Notes under the pieces: model-generated
What the model was told of the DNA's origin: nothing
Seen by the model: only the letters and a program-made list of their open reading frames with translations
The model's database searches: none
Assembly (NCBI GenBank): GCA_965232985.1
Contig: CBDDRC010000042.1
Span: 366,352 to 430,351 of the forward strand
Length of the DNA: 64,000 nt
Reading direction: 5' to 3'
Origin: JADFDG01 sp965232985
Lineage (GTDB): Bacteria; Pseudomonadota; Gammaproteobacteria; Pseudomonadales; JADFDG01
Position numbers and translations under genes: made by a program
In this document: in pieces, positions 18,347 to 27,407 of the stretch
Position numbering within the stretch: the stretch's first letter is position 1
Layout: each line of letters opens with the position of its first letter

Positions 18347-21300
18347 ATGACTGCCATGCAGGTTGATCGCCGTTCGACAATCCGTGCTGCGCTGCTCGCC
18401 GGTCTTGTCAGCCTGGCAAGCGGTTGCGGCGGCGGTGGCGGATCCGCAGCCAACATCATGCCGACAGCCGCATTCGCAGCCACCCCCATCAGCGGCCTGG
18501 CAACACCTGCGGTGCAGTTTGACGGCAGCGCTTCCACCGACCCGGACGGCACCGTCGTCAGTTGGCAGTGGACGTTCGGCGACGGCAGCACCGGCAGCGG
18601 CAGTGTCATTCAGCACAGCTACGCCACCGCGGGCACCTACACCGCCACCCTGACTGTGACTGACAACCAGGGCGGAACGGCGAGCAGTACCGTCGTCGTC
18701 AGTGCCACCGTCAACGCCACCCCGAACACACCCCCGACAGCTCTTTTCAGCGCCAACCCCGGCAGCGGCATTGCGGCACTGCCCGTCAATTTCGACGGCA
18801 GTGCTTCCACCGACCCGGACGGTACCATCGTCAGCTGGCAGTGGGCGTTCGGCGACGGCAGCACCGGCAGCGGCAGTGTCATTCAGCACAGCTACGCCAC
18901 CGCGGGCACCTACACCGCAACCCTGACCGTGACCGATGACCGCGGTGGCACTGCTGTCGCTACAGTCAACATCATCGTTGCCGCGAATACGCCGCCGCTG
19001 GCCGTACTCAACGCCAACACCGTCGCGGGTTTCGCACCACTCACCGTTCAGTTCGACGGCAGCGCTTCCACCGATGCCGACGGCACCATCGTCAGTTGGC
19101 AGTGGGCGTTCGGCGACGGCAGCACCGGCAGCGGCAGCACGCTGCAGCACGCCTACACGGCCGCAGGCACCTACACCGCCACCCTGACCGTGACCGACGA
19201 CCACGGCGGCACCGCCGTCGCCACCACCAACATCACTGCCACCCTGAACACGCCACCGCTGGCCGTGCTCAACGCCAACACCGTCGAGGGCTTCGCACCG
19301 CTCACCGTTCAGTTCAACGGCAACGCTTCCACCGATGCCGACGGCCCGATTGCCGGCTACCTCTGGAATTTCGGCAACGGCGACAGTGCGGCAATCGCTG
19401 CAGCGACTGCGCTGTACAGCAGTGCCGGACAATACACCGCGCAACTCACCGTCACGGACGGCGGCGGCGTAACCGCCTCGGCCACCACCACAGTGTATGT
19501 AGCAACGACGGCAGACAGTTTCACCCTGGCAGGCGCGCTCAGCGTGCCCGATACGCTGTTCGCCGATTGCGACACCGCCGGCGGCGGCATACCCGGCTGC
19601 AACCAAAGCGTTGCCAATGCACAACCACTACCGGCGCCAGCCATTGTCGGTGGCTATGCCGCGCTCGCCAGCGACGCAAGCGACTACTTCAGCATTGCGC
19701 TGGCTGGCGGCGAAACGATTTCACTGTTCGTGGCCGATAGCAGCCCGACAAATAATATCGACCTGAAACTCTACGATGCCTCTGGCACTACCCTCGTCGC
19801 GCAGTCGGCGAATACCAATACCGCGCGGGAAAGCCTTGGCGTGCCGGCGGCCGGTAATTACATCGTGCAGGTGGAAAGCGTTGCCGGCAGTTCCAATTAT
19901 GTGCTGTCGATCGGCACCGCAACGGCCAGCACGGCCGGCGAGTTTGTCGACGGCGAATTCATCGCGCATTTCACCCAATTGCGCGTGCCCTGGCGCATCG
20001 ACGCCCAACGCGAAGCCCGCAGCGCCGAACTCGATCTGGAGGTAATCGGCGGCAACGCCGACACCCCGATGCTGCTGCGCGACCGGACGCGACCACGCAC
20101 GCTGCAGCGCAGCCTGGACAAGCATGCACAGGCCACGCTGGCGCGCCTGCGCACACACCCGGATATCGCCTGGGTTGAACCAAACCGGGTGCGCAATTCG
20201 CTGGGCATCAACGCCACCGACACCTACTACCCGCTGCAGTGGAACCTGCCGCTCGCCCACTTTCCCGGTGCGTGGGAAATTGATGCCCTGCACGGCAGCG
20301 GCGCCGTCGTCGCGGTGATCGATACCGGCATTCTCGCCACGCACCCGGACCTTGCCGGCCGCATCACCACCGGCTACGACTTCATCAGCGACCCTGCGAA
20401 TGCCAACGACGGCGACGGCATCGACACCGATCCGGCCGACCCGGGCGGCGACGGCATCGGCCGCTCCACGTTTCATGGCTCGCATGTGGCCGGGATCATC
20501 GCCGCCAATGCGCAGTTTGTTGCCAGCGCCGGCAATACCGGCATCGCCGGCGCTGCACCCGGTGCGCAGATCATGCCGTTGCGCGTCATCGGCCGCTACG
20601 GCGGCACGAGCTATGACATCGTGCAGGCAATCCGCTATGCCGCCGGCCTGAGCAATGACAGCAATACGCTGCCAGCGGCGCCGGCCGATGTCATCAATCT
20701 CAGCATCGGCGCCACCGGCTATTCGCAAGCCGAACAGGATGCCGTCACTGCTGCCCGCGCTGCCGGCGTGATCGTTGTCGCAGCCGGCGGTAATACCGGC
20801 ACCAACATTTCCATTTATCCGGCTGCCTATGTCGGCGCGACCGGTGTCGGCGCCGTGACGCTCGACCAGCGCCGGGCAGCCTATTCCACCCTCGGCGCCC
20901 ACATCGACATCGCCGCGCCTGGCGGCGACAACAGCGCCGATCTCGATGGCAACGGCTTCCCCGACGGCATACTCGGCACCCTCGCTGACGACAGCAGTGG
21001 CGTACTCATTGCCGGCTACGATTTTTACCAGGGCACGTCGATGGCAGCGCCACATGTCGCCGCCGTTGCCGCGCTGATGAAAGCGTTGTCGCCCACCCTG
21101 ACACCCGCCGCTTTCGACAGCCTGCTGGCGGCGGGCGATCTCACCCGCGATCTGGGTGCCGGCGGGCGCGACGACGAATACGGCATGGGTCTGCTCGATG
21201 CAGAGAAAGCGCTGGTCGCCACGGGTCTGGTCAGCGCCACACCCGCAGCACCGGTCGCGTCGCCGGCGCGCGTGAGTCTCGGCGCAACGGCAACGCAGGC

Positions 21301-21895
21301 GCTGGTCGTGGTCGACAACGGCGGCGGCGGTGCGATGCAGATAACGGGCGTCAGCGACGATCAGCCGTGGCTGACGGTCAGCACCGCGAATATCGATCCG
21401 CTCACTGGCCTTGGCAGTTACCTGATCAGCATTGATCGCAACACGCTCGCCAACGGGATCTACACCGGCACCATCACCTTCACAACCACGGCAGGCGCTC
21501 TCACCGTACCGGTCACCCTGGTGGTCGATGCGTCGATTCCTGCGGCCACCGCCGGCACGCTGTATGTGATCGTCTGGGATCCCGTCGCGCAACAAACCGT
21601 CACCGGCAGTGCCGGGCTCGCTGGCAGCTCCACAAGTTTCGATCTGGGCAGTGTGATTGCCGGCAACTATCAGGTTTACGCCGGCACCGACAACGACAAC
21701 GACGGCTTCATCTGTGATCCGGGCGAAGCCTGCGGCGCCTGGCTCACCCTGGACGAACCAAAACTTTTCCCGCATGTACGCAACCGTACCGATCTGTCAT
21801 TCAGCATCGGCTACAGCACCACGCTCAGCACCCTTTCTGTCAACACACAAACGGCTGCAACCACTCTGCCTGCCCGCGGTCTGCCGCACAAATAA
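18347..21895 (+). CDS. Lipoprotein subtilase with four PKD domains before its propeptide
   Basis: A protein of 1182 residues. A lipoprotein signal (LASGC, C27) is followed by a Gly-rich linker, four PKD domains (about residues 38-385) with near-identical WxFGDGSTGSGS segments, a PPC-like domain (about 440-525), an I9/fervidolysin-like propeptide (about 530-618, VDGEFIAHF to IAWVEPN), and a peptidase S8 domain with D659 (VIDTGI), H710 (HGSHVAG), the oxyanion Asn in AAGGNTG, and S898 (GTSMAAPH). The final 250 residues or so are beta-rich. PKD and PPC domains normally follow the protease, so this order is unusual; autoprocessing after the propeptide would free the protease from its lipid anchor. 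Starts at 18347, 18356 and 18299 are all possible; no good ribosome-binding site settles it. Confidence 0.9.
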   Translation: MTAMQVDRRSTIRAALLAGLVSLASGCGGGGGSAANIMPTAAFAATPISGLATPAVQFDGSASTDPDGTVVSWQWTFGDGSTGSGSVIQHSYATAGTYTATLTVTDNQGGTASSTVVVSATVNATPNTPPTALFSANPGSGIAALPVNFDGSASTDPDGTIVSWQWAFGDGSTGSGSVIQHSYATAGTYTATLTVTDDRGGTAVATVNIIVAANTPPLAVLNANTVAGFAPLTVQFDGSASTDADGTIVSWQWAFGDGSTGSGSTLQHAYTAAGTYTATLTVTDDHGGTAVATTNITATLNTPPLAVLNANTVEGFAPLTVQFNGNASTDADGPIAGYLWNFGNGDSAAIAAATALYSSAGQYTAQLTVTDGGGVTASATTTVYVATTADSFTLAGALSVPDTLFADCDTAGGGIPGCNQSVANAQPLPAPAIVGGYAALASDASDYFSIALAGGETISLFVADSSPTNNIDLKLYDASGTTLVAQSANTNTARESLGVPAAGNYIVQVESVAGSSNYVLSIGTATASTAGEFVDGEFIAHFTQLRVPWRIDAQREARSAELDLEVIGGNADTPMLLRDRTRPRTLQRSLDKHAQATLARLRTHPDIAWVEPNRVRNSLGINATDTYYPLQWNLPLAHFPGAWEIDALHGSGAVVAVIDTGILATHPDLAGRITTGYDFISDPANANDGDGIDTDPADPGGDGIGRSTFHGSHVAGIIAANAQFVASAGNTGIAGAAPGAQIMPLRVIGRYGGTSYDIVQAIRYAAGLSNDSNTLPAAPADVINLSIGATGYSQAEQDAVTAARAAGVIVVAAGGNTGTNISIYPAAYVGATGVGAVTLDQRRAAYSTLGAHIDIAAPGGDNSADLDGNGFPDGILGTLADDSSGVLIAGYDFYQGTSMAAPHVAAVAALMKALSPTLTPAAFDSLLAAGDLTRDLGAGGRDDEYGMGLLDAEKALVATGLVSATPAAPVASPARVSLGATATQALVVVDNGGGGAMQITGVSDDQPWLTVSTANIDPLTGLGSYLISIDRNTLANGIYTGTITFTTTAGALTVPVTLVVDASIPAATAGTLYVIVWDPVAQQTVTGSAGLAGSSTSFDLGSVIAGNYQVYAGTDNDNDGFICDPGEACGAWLTLDEPKLFPHVRNRTDLSFSIGYSTTLSTLSVNTQTAATTLPARGLPHK
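18463..19505 (+). repeat. Four tandem PKD-coding repeats
   Basis: Four tandem copies with a period of about 260-273 nt, beginning near 18461, 18734, 18994 and 19256. Copies 1 and 2 share an almost unbroken stretch from the WQW codons to YTATLTVTD. Copy 3 is close to them and copy 4 is more diverged. High DNA identity suggests recent duplication or gene conversion and makes copy-number change likely. Confidence 0.85.
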
Positions 21896-21928
21896 ACGCA
21901 CCGCAACACACTTGCCTGGAGCCCCTGC

Positions 21929-22228
21929 ATGTCTACACGTCCCGGTCTTGCCGCCGTCCTCAGTTTTGTTATTCCCGGCCTGGGCCAAATCTACAACGGC
22001 CATTTCATTCGCGCCGCCTTCTGGTTGCTGATTGCTTTTGGGTGGATGGACAACCCGATGGCATGGCCGTTCGAGGCAGAATTCAAACACTGGGTTGTGC
22101 ACTTTCTGCCGGCGATGACTGCCTATCACAAGGCTCGGCAGATGGAGTTGTTCGCCACGTGGAAAACCGCGATGGAACGCAAGATCGGTGGCGATGCCGG
22201 CGGCACCGGCCGCACTTTTGACCAGTAA
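21929..22228 (+). CDS. Small TM2-like membrane protein
   Basis: A 99-residue protein. The N-terminus contains VIPGLGQIYNGHFIRAAFW, matching the PGxGQ-Y-G pattern of TM2-like or DUF5683-type small membrane proteins, with one or two helices up to about residue 50, followed by a charged tail. It begins 33 nt after the subtilase stop and precedes an MFS gene. Function is unknown; there is no signal peptide beyond the helices. Confidence 0.65.
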   Translation: MSTRPGLAAVLSFVIPGLGQIYNGHFIRAAFWLLIAFGWMDNPMAWPFEAEFKHWVVHFLPAMTAYHKARQMELFATWKTAMERKIGGDAGGTGRTFDQ

Positions 22229-22235
22229 CTTTGTC

Positions 22236-22261
22236 CCCTGTGATTGGGTGCCCTGTGATTG
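22236..22261 (+). repeat. Two 11-bp direct repeats, period 15
   Basis: CCCTGTGATTG occurs at 22236-22246 and again at 22251-22261 in the 64-nt gap before the MFS gene. It may be chance or a small tandem site; no protein is known to bind it here. Confidence 0.4.
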
Positions 22262-22292
22262 AGCAACCACCACCCGCGCCAGGTAACCAAAC

Positions 22293-23525
22293 ATGAGTGC
22301 CGGTTATTTCCGCCTGCTTGGCTCGCGGCGTTTCGGGCCCTTGTTCGCTACGCAGTTCCTCGGCGCCTTCAACGATAATCTGCTCAAGCAGGCACTCATC
22401 ACGCTGGTCACGTTCCGGCTCATCGGCCAGGACGTCAGCATGATCGCCAACGTGGCGGCAGCGCTGTTCATCCTGCCGTTTTTCCTCTTCTCGCCGCTCG
22501 CAGGCCAACTGGCCGACCACTTTCCCAAACCGCAAGTGGCGCGGCTGGTGAAGCTCGCCGAGATCGCGATCATGGTGGTCGCGGGCATCGGCTTCTGGCT
22601 GTCGAGTGTGCCGGTACTGTTGCTGGCGCTGACATTGATGGGCCTGCACTCGGCATTTTTCGGCCCGGTAAAATTCGGCGTACTCCCCGAACTGATTCCG
22701 CCAGGAGAGCTGGTCACTGCTAACGCGCTGATCGCTGCCGGGACTTTTCTGGCCATCCTGCTCGGCAATCTCGGCGGCGTCGAAGTGGTGATGCGCGCCG
22801 ACGCGCCCTGGCAACCAGCACTCTGGCTCGGCGGCGTGGCCGTGCTGGGGCTTGCCAGTGCCTGGCTGATCCCGGCGCTACCCGCCGCAGCGCCCGCCCG
22901 CCGCCTCGAATTCCATCCGTGGCGCGAATTGAAATCGTCGCTTGCCTTTGTGCGTGGCAACAACGCGGCCATCGCCGCGCTCGTCGGCATCAGCTGGTTC
23001 TGGCTGATCGGCGTCGCCTACCTGTCGCAACTGCCGGTGCTGGCGCGCGATATCGTCCATGCCGATGAGCGTGCCTACCAACTGATGCTGCTGGCCTTCT
23101 CGGTCGGCATCGCTGTGGGAGCGCTGCTGTGCAGCCGCATCTCACGTGGGCAGGTGATGCCGCGGCTGGCCATTATCGGCGCCCTGCTGATGAGCCTGTT
23201 TGCCGCCGAACTGGTGCGCTTGTGTGTTGTCGGCAACCCGGCGCCGGCTTACCTGATCGCCGTGCTGACCTGTCTGGGCATCGGCGCCGGCATCTATATC
23301 GTGCCGCTGTACACCGTCCTGCAGATCAAGAGCCCCATCGACAGCCGCGCCCGCACCTTTGCCGCCGCCAACCTGCTGAATGCGCTGGCCATGGTGTTGT
23401 CTTCGGTGCTGGCGATCCTGGTGCTGGTGGTACTGAAGCTGCCGCTGGCGGTGCTGTTCACCATCCTGCTGGCCGGCACCCTGCTGGTCGGTCTGCTGTT
23501 GTGGCGCCTGCTGCCCAAGCCCTGA
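22293..23525 (+). CDS. MFS transporter, LplT-like
   Basis: A 410-residue inner-membrane protein with about twelve hydrophobic helices. The N-terminal FATQFLGAFNDNLLKQAL is the hallmark of the LplT/Aas lysophospholipid-flippase branch of the major facilitator superfamily, and a PVKFGVLPELI motif follows. LplT moves lysophosphatidylethanolamine inward for reacylation by Aas; no aas-like acyltransferase gene is adjacent, so substrate assignment is tentative. It lies 64 nt after the small membrane protein on the same strand. Confidence 0.8.
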   Translation: MSAGYFRLLGSRRFGPLFATQFLGAFNDNLLKQALITLVTFRLIGQDVSMIANVAAALFILPFFLFSPLAGQLADHFPKPQVARLVKLAEIAIMVVAGIGFWLSSVPVLLLALTLMGLHSAFFGPVKFGVLPELIPPGELVTANALIAAGTFLAILLGNLGGVEVVMRADAPWQPALWLGGVAVLGLASAWLIPALPAAAPARRLEFHPWRELKSSLAFVRGNNAAIAALVGISWFWLIGVAYLSQLPVLARDIVHADERAYQLMLLAFSVGIAVGALLCSRISRGQVMPRLAIIGALLMSLFAAELVRLCVVGNPAPAYLIAVLTCLGIGAGIYIVPLYTVLQIKSPIDSRARTFAAANLLNALAMVLSSVLAILVLVVLKLPLAVLFTILLAGTLLVGLLLWRLLPKP

Positions 23526-23706
23526 CGCGGCGACGGCCCTCAAGGCCGGCAGGCAAGATCCGGAGCGGTCATGCCCGATAAAACCGCCCATGGCGGCAGG
23601 CCCGCCCCGGCAGTACCATGCGCCACCCGCCACGGGAGGCGGGGCCGTTTTGTTGACGGGATCATCGGCCGGATCTGGCCGAGTGTCCGGTCGCCGGGAG
23701 ATTCCC

Positions 23707-25611
23707 ATGCAGTCCGTCAACACCGCCACACTCGGCACCGCACAGGATCCAGCCAACAAACCGCTGGCTACCCTGACTCTCGGGGCGCTGGGCGTCGTTT
23801 TCGGCGATATCGGTACCAGCCCGCTGTACACCCTGCGCGAATGTTTTGCCGGCCATCACCCGATGCCTACCACTCCGGAGAACGTGCTCGGCGTGCTGTC
23901 ACTCATCACCTGGGCACTGATCATCGTCGTGCTGGTGAAGTATGTGACTTTCATCATGCGTGCCGACAACAACGGCGAGGGCGGCATTCTCGCACTGCTG
24001 TCACTGACGCTGCGCGCCGGCTCCCAAAGCGCCCGCACCCGCATCGTCCTGACCCTGCTGGCACTGATGGGCGCCGCCCTGTTCTATGGCGATGGCGTCA
24101 TCACCCCGGCCATCTCGGTACTGAGCGCAGTCGAGGGTCTCAACGTCGCCGCACCGAGCCTTGAGTCCTATGTCATTCCGATCACGCTCGGCATTCTCGT
24201 TGCGCTCTTCGTGGTGCAACGCCAGGGTACGGCCAGCGTCGGCACGCTATTTGGTCCGGTGATGTTGTTGTGGTTCGTGGTACTTGGCGCGCTGGGCATC
24301 AGCGGCATTGTGCAACACCCGGAAGTACTCGCCGCGCTCAACCCGCTGTATGCCGCCGCGTTCATCCTCGATCACCAGTTCGGCGCCTTCCTCACCTTCG
24401 GCGCAGTGGTACTCGCCGTCACCGGCGGCGAAGCGCTGTACACGGATATGGGCCACTTCGGCCGCAAGCCGATCCGCATCGCTTTCGTCGTGCTGGTGTT
24501 CCCCTGCCTGCTGCTGAACTATTACGGCCAGGGCGGCCTGCTGATCGCTGAACCTGCGGCGATTGCCAACCCTTTTTATCACCTGGTGCCCGACGGTTTT
24601 CTGTATCCGATGATCGCGCTCGCCACCGCCGCAACGGTGATTGCGTCGCAAGCCGTGATTTCCGGTGTGTTTTCGGTGACCCAACAAGCGATTCTGCTCG
24701 GCTACTGCCCGCGCATGCACATACGCCACACGTCGCATCAGGCCAGGGGCCAAATCTATATTCCCACCGTGAACACGTTTCTGCTCATCGCCGTGATCGG
24801 CGTGGTGCTGATCTTCCAGAACTCCAGCAACCTCGCCGCCGCCTATGGCATCGCCGTTACCGCAACAATGGCGGTCGATACCATTCTCGGCTTTGTCGTC
24901 GCCCGCACCATCTGGGGCTGGAGCAAGCCGGTGGCAATCGCCGCGCTGGTGTTCATGCTCGGCGTCGACCTCACCTTCTTCAGTTCCAACCTGCTGAAGT
25001 TTTTCGAAGGCGGCTGGTTCCCGATCCTGCTCGGCGGCAGCGTATTTCTGCTGTTGTCGACCTGGCGACGCGGCCGCGAAATTCTCGCCGAGCGCTTGGC
25101 CTGCGATACCTTCGACATCAAGTTGCTGGTCGACAGCCTTGCCCTCGACCCGCCGACGCGCGTCCAGGGCACGGCCGTGTTCATGACCTCGAATGCCGAG
25201 CGCGTACCGCCGGCGCTGCTGCACAACATGAAGCACAACAAGGTGGTACACGAGCGCAACATCCTGCTTACCGTGCGCGTCGCCGACATTCCTGCCGTCG
25301 ATGACGAGCACCGCATCGACGTCGAAGAACTGGGCGGCGGTTTCTGGTGCATCGTCGGCCACTACGGTTACATGGAGGCGCCGGACGTGCCGTCGTTGCT
25401 CGAACTGTGCACCATTCAGGGGCTTTATTTCGACCTGATGGATACCACCTTCTTCCTGTCGCGCGAACGTATCGTGCCGAATGCCGAAGGCATGTCGATG
25501 TGGCGTGAGCGCATCTTCGGCGCGATGTCGCGCAACGCCATCGCCGCCACCGAGTTCTACAACCTGCCATCCAATCGCGTGGTGGAAATGGGCGCCCAGG
25601 TGTCGATCTAG
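23707..25611 (+). CDS. kup: Low-affinity potassium uptake protein
   Basis: A 634-residue K+/H+ symporter with the family opening LGALGVVFGDIGTSPLYTLRE, about twelve helices, and a C-terminal cytoplasmic domain of about 170 residues (PPTRVQGTAVFMTSN, then HYGYMEAPDVP). Length and motifs match standard Kup. The start at 23707 is chosen because GGGAG sits 6 nt upstream and this is where homology begins. In the gap before it (23526-23706) a G/C hairpin at 23626-23643 is followed by GCCGTTTTG and could weakly terminate the MFS transcript. Confidence 0.97.
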   Translation: MQSVNTATLGTAQDPANKPLATLTLGALGVVFGDIGTSPLYTLRECFAGHHPMPTTPENVLGVLSLITWALIIVVLVKYVTFIMRADNNGEGGILALLSLTLRAGSQSARTRIVLTLLALMGAALFYGDGVITPAISVLSAVEGLNVAAPSLESYVIPITLGILVALFVVQRQGTASVGTLFGPVMLLWFVVLGALGISGIVQHPEVLAALNPLYAAAFILDHQFGAFLTFGAVVLAVTGGEALYTDMGHFGRKPIRIAFVVLVFPCLLLNYYGQGGLLIAEPAAIANPFYHLVPDGFLYPMIALATAATVIASQAVISGVFSVTQQAILLGYCPRMHIRHTSHQARGQIYIPTVNTFLLIAVIGVVLIFQNSSNLAAAYGIAVTATMAVDTILGFVVARTIWGWSKPVAIAALVFMLGVDLTFFSSNLLKFFEGGWFPILLGGSVFLLLSTWRRGREILAERLACDTFDIKLLVDSLALDPPTRVQGTAVFMTSNAERVPPALLHNMKHNKVVHERNILLTVRVADIPAVDDEHRIDVEELGGGFWCIVGHYGYMEAPDVPSLLELCTIQGLYFDLMDTTFFLSRERIVPNAEGMSMWRERIFGAMSRNAIAATEFYNLPSNRVVEMGAQVSI

Positions 25612-25668
25612 CGCGATTGCCACAAAATGTGCAGGAAGCCGGAAGAGACGAAACCACCGTGCCATCAT

Positions 25669-25722
25669 GTTTCTCGCCAACGAGAAACCATATCTCAGAC
25701 AAGAGATTGAGCGGCTGCAGCC
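25669..25722 (+). other. Hairpin and GGCTGCAGCC palindrome upstream of EcsC gene
   Basis: In the 145-nt gap 25612-25756 an 8-bp stem GTTTCTCG/CGAGAAAC with a CCAA loop lies at 25669-25688, without a T-run. A 10-bp palindrome GGCTGCAGCC lies at 25713-25722, 35 nt before the EcsC start. The same palindrome occurs twice at 50026-50072. Confidence 0.5.
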
Positions 25723-25756
25723 TGAATGCACACGTTAGGTTTTATGAGGAGACGCA

Positions 25757-26572
25757 GTGAATCTTAGTGCCTACGAAAAGCATCAGATACGAAAAATTGG
25801 CGCATGGAAGCGCGAGGCGCCATCCATAGCCTTCAGGGCGATTGGCTTCGCGCTAACACCCGTGACGCGGCTGATTCTTCGTGTAATTCCAGACTCCGCA
25901 ATCAGGCGTGTTCTGGACTTTTCGTCGTCTGCCGCCGAATGGCTGACTGATACAGATGACGTTGTACGCGATGCAGGGGTTAGCAAAGTGGAGGATCTGA
26001 GAAAACACGATTTGGAAAAATCAGATCAACTCGCGAACGCAGTTCATAACTGGGCCATTGCCATGGCCTCTGCTGAGGGCGGAGCAGCCGGCGCAGCAGG
26101 GATTTTTGGTCTGGCTATCGATGTGCCTGCCATCATCGTGATAGCACTTCGCACAATTCACAAAATTGGTGCTTGCTATGGATTTGAGGTCAGGACGAAG
26201 AGCGATCGGGATTTTGTTCTGGCTGTCCTGTCGGTGTCCGGGGCAAATGATATGACCGAAAAGGTCGCGGCTCTCAACACGTTAAGGGCAATCGAGGTTG
26301 CCGTGGCAAAAACAACATGGAAGGCGCTGGCGGAGCAGGCCGCAACGGAGCCGCCTGGCAAGCAGAGCGATATCATTGGAGTCAATAATCTTGCGAAGCA
26401 GATCAGCATTAACCTCACCAAGCGCAAAACGCTGCAAGCCATTCCGGCTATCGGCGCCGTCGTTGGGGCATCGGTGAATGGGTGGTATGTCAAGGAAGTG
26501 GGTTGGGCTGCCAGGCACGCGTTCCAAGAGCGCTGGCTCATTGAGAACCATAAAATCATGGCGATCGCGTAG
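25757..26572 (+). CDS. EcsC-family protein, lower-GC gene
   Basis: A 271-residue protein recognised as EcsC family by its Ala/Gly-rich helical core (SAEGGAAGAAGIFGLAIDVP) and the C-terminal VVGASVNGWYVKEVG segment. EcsC was named from a B. subtilis ABC-transporter operon; its biochemical role is unknown. The GTG start at 25757 has AGGAGA 5 nt upstream. Codon use differs from its neighbours: the three 60-nt rows from 25741 to 25920 contain 24, 38 and 32 G+C, well below the surrounding sequence. That, and a GTTAGGT just upstream, hint at lateral acquisition. Confidence 0.8.
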   Translation: MNLSAYEKHQIRKIGAWKREAPSIAFRAIGFALTPVTRLILRVIPDSAIRRVLDFSSSAAEWLTDTDDVVRDAGVSKVEDLRKHDLEKSDQLANAVHNWAIAMASAEGGAAGAAGIFGLAIDVPAIIVIALRTIHKIGACYGFEVRTKSDRDFVLAVLSVSGANDMTEKVAALNTLRAIEVAVAKTTWKALAEQAATEPPGKQSDIIGVNNLAKQISINLTKRKTLQAIPAIGAVVGASVNGWYVKEVGWAARHAFQERWLIENHKIMAIA

Positions 26573-26592
26573 GGCATAGCCCCCCACCTTGA

Positions 26593-27363
26593 TTACCTCG
26601 GCTGCATGCGGATGGCGCCGTCGAGGCGTACCGTCTCGCCGTTGAAAAACGCGTTCTCGACCATATGCACAACCAGCGCGGCATATTCCGCCGGGTTGCC
26701 CAGGCGTTTCGGAAACTGCGTCATCTCGATCAGCGGCTGCTTGATCTTGTCCGGCGCGGCATTCATCAGCGGCGTATTGAATATCCCCGGCGCGATGGTA
26801 TTGCAGCGGATGCCCAACGGCCCAAGATCACGCGCAATCGGCAACGTCATGCCGACAACACCACCCTTGGATGCTGCGTAGGCGACCTGACCGATCTGGC
26901 CATCGAACGCAGCAACCGACGCGGTGTTGATGATCACGCCACGCTCGTTGTCGGCCAGCGGCTCGTTCTTCGCCATCTGGGCTGCACACAGGCGCAGCAC
27001 GTTGAAGGTGCCAATCAGGTTGATGCCAAGAATCATGCTGAACGTTTTCAGATCATGCGGCACATTCTCGCGGCCGACCGTTTTCATCGCCGAACCGACA
27101 CCGGCACAATTCACACACACGTGAATGGTGCCGAATTTTTCAACCGTTGCCTTCACCGCCGCAGCAACCGAATCTTCGCTGGTGACATCGGCCTGCACGA
27201 AAATCGCGTTGCTGCCCAGATCGGCAGCCGCTTTCGGGCCACGCTCGGCATCGCGATCAAAAATGGCAACTTTGCCGCCCTTGCCGATGATCGCCCCGGC
27301 GGTGGCGAGGCCGAGACCCGAAGCGCCCCCGGTGATAACAGCAACCCTACCCTTGATCTCCAT
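26593..27363 (-). CDS. Short-chain dehydrogenase, 3-hydroxyacyl-CoA dehydrogenase type 2-like
   Basis: A 256-residue classical SDR. The NAD-binding motif is TGGASGLG near the N-terminus, the NAG equivalent is CVNCAGVG, the serine is in INTASVAAF, and the catalytic pair is Y-A-A-S-K in VAYAASKGG. Overall pattern (VAVITGGASGLG, then IFDRDAERG) is that of HSD17B10-type 3-hydroxyacyl-CoA dehydrogenases used in fatty-acid or branched-chain degradation. The start at 27363 has GAGGAG 6 nt upstream; the 32 codons before it belong to the gap after the lipoprotein gene. It follows that gene by 44 nt on the same strand. Confidence 0.88.
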   Translation of the reverse strand: MEIKGRVAVITGGASGLGLATAGAIIGKGGKVAIFDRDAERGPKAAADLGSNAIFVQADVTSEDSVAAAVKATVEKFGTIHVCVNCAGVGSAMKTVGRENVPHDLKTFSMILGINLIGTFNVLRLCAAQMAKNEPLADNERGVIINTASVAAFDGQIGQVAYAASKGGVVGMTLPIARDLGPLGIRCNTIAPGIFNTPLMNAAPDKIKQPLIEMTQFPKRLGNPAEYAALVVHMVENAFFNGETVRLDGAIRMQPR

Positions 27364-27407
27364 GCCTGCTCCTCTTTTTTTAGAACATTTATGCGGAATC
27401 TTTGCGC

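Noticed and set aside
19721..21775. A 684-codon open frame on the minus strand opposite the subtilase
   Set aside because: It mirrors codon bias of the plus-strand gene, has Arg/Gly/Ala-rich low-complexity content, and no recognisable motif. The plus-strand protease is clearly the real gene.
24247..25731. A 494-codon open frame on the minus strand opposite kup
   Set aside because: It is an antisense shadow of a well-conserved potassium transporter with no domain or ribosome-binding site.
25667..25738. A 23-codon reading frame starting at 25667
   Set aside because: It overlaps a hairpin, has no ribosome-binding site and no recognised peptide motif.
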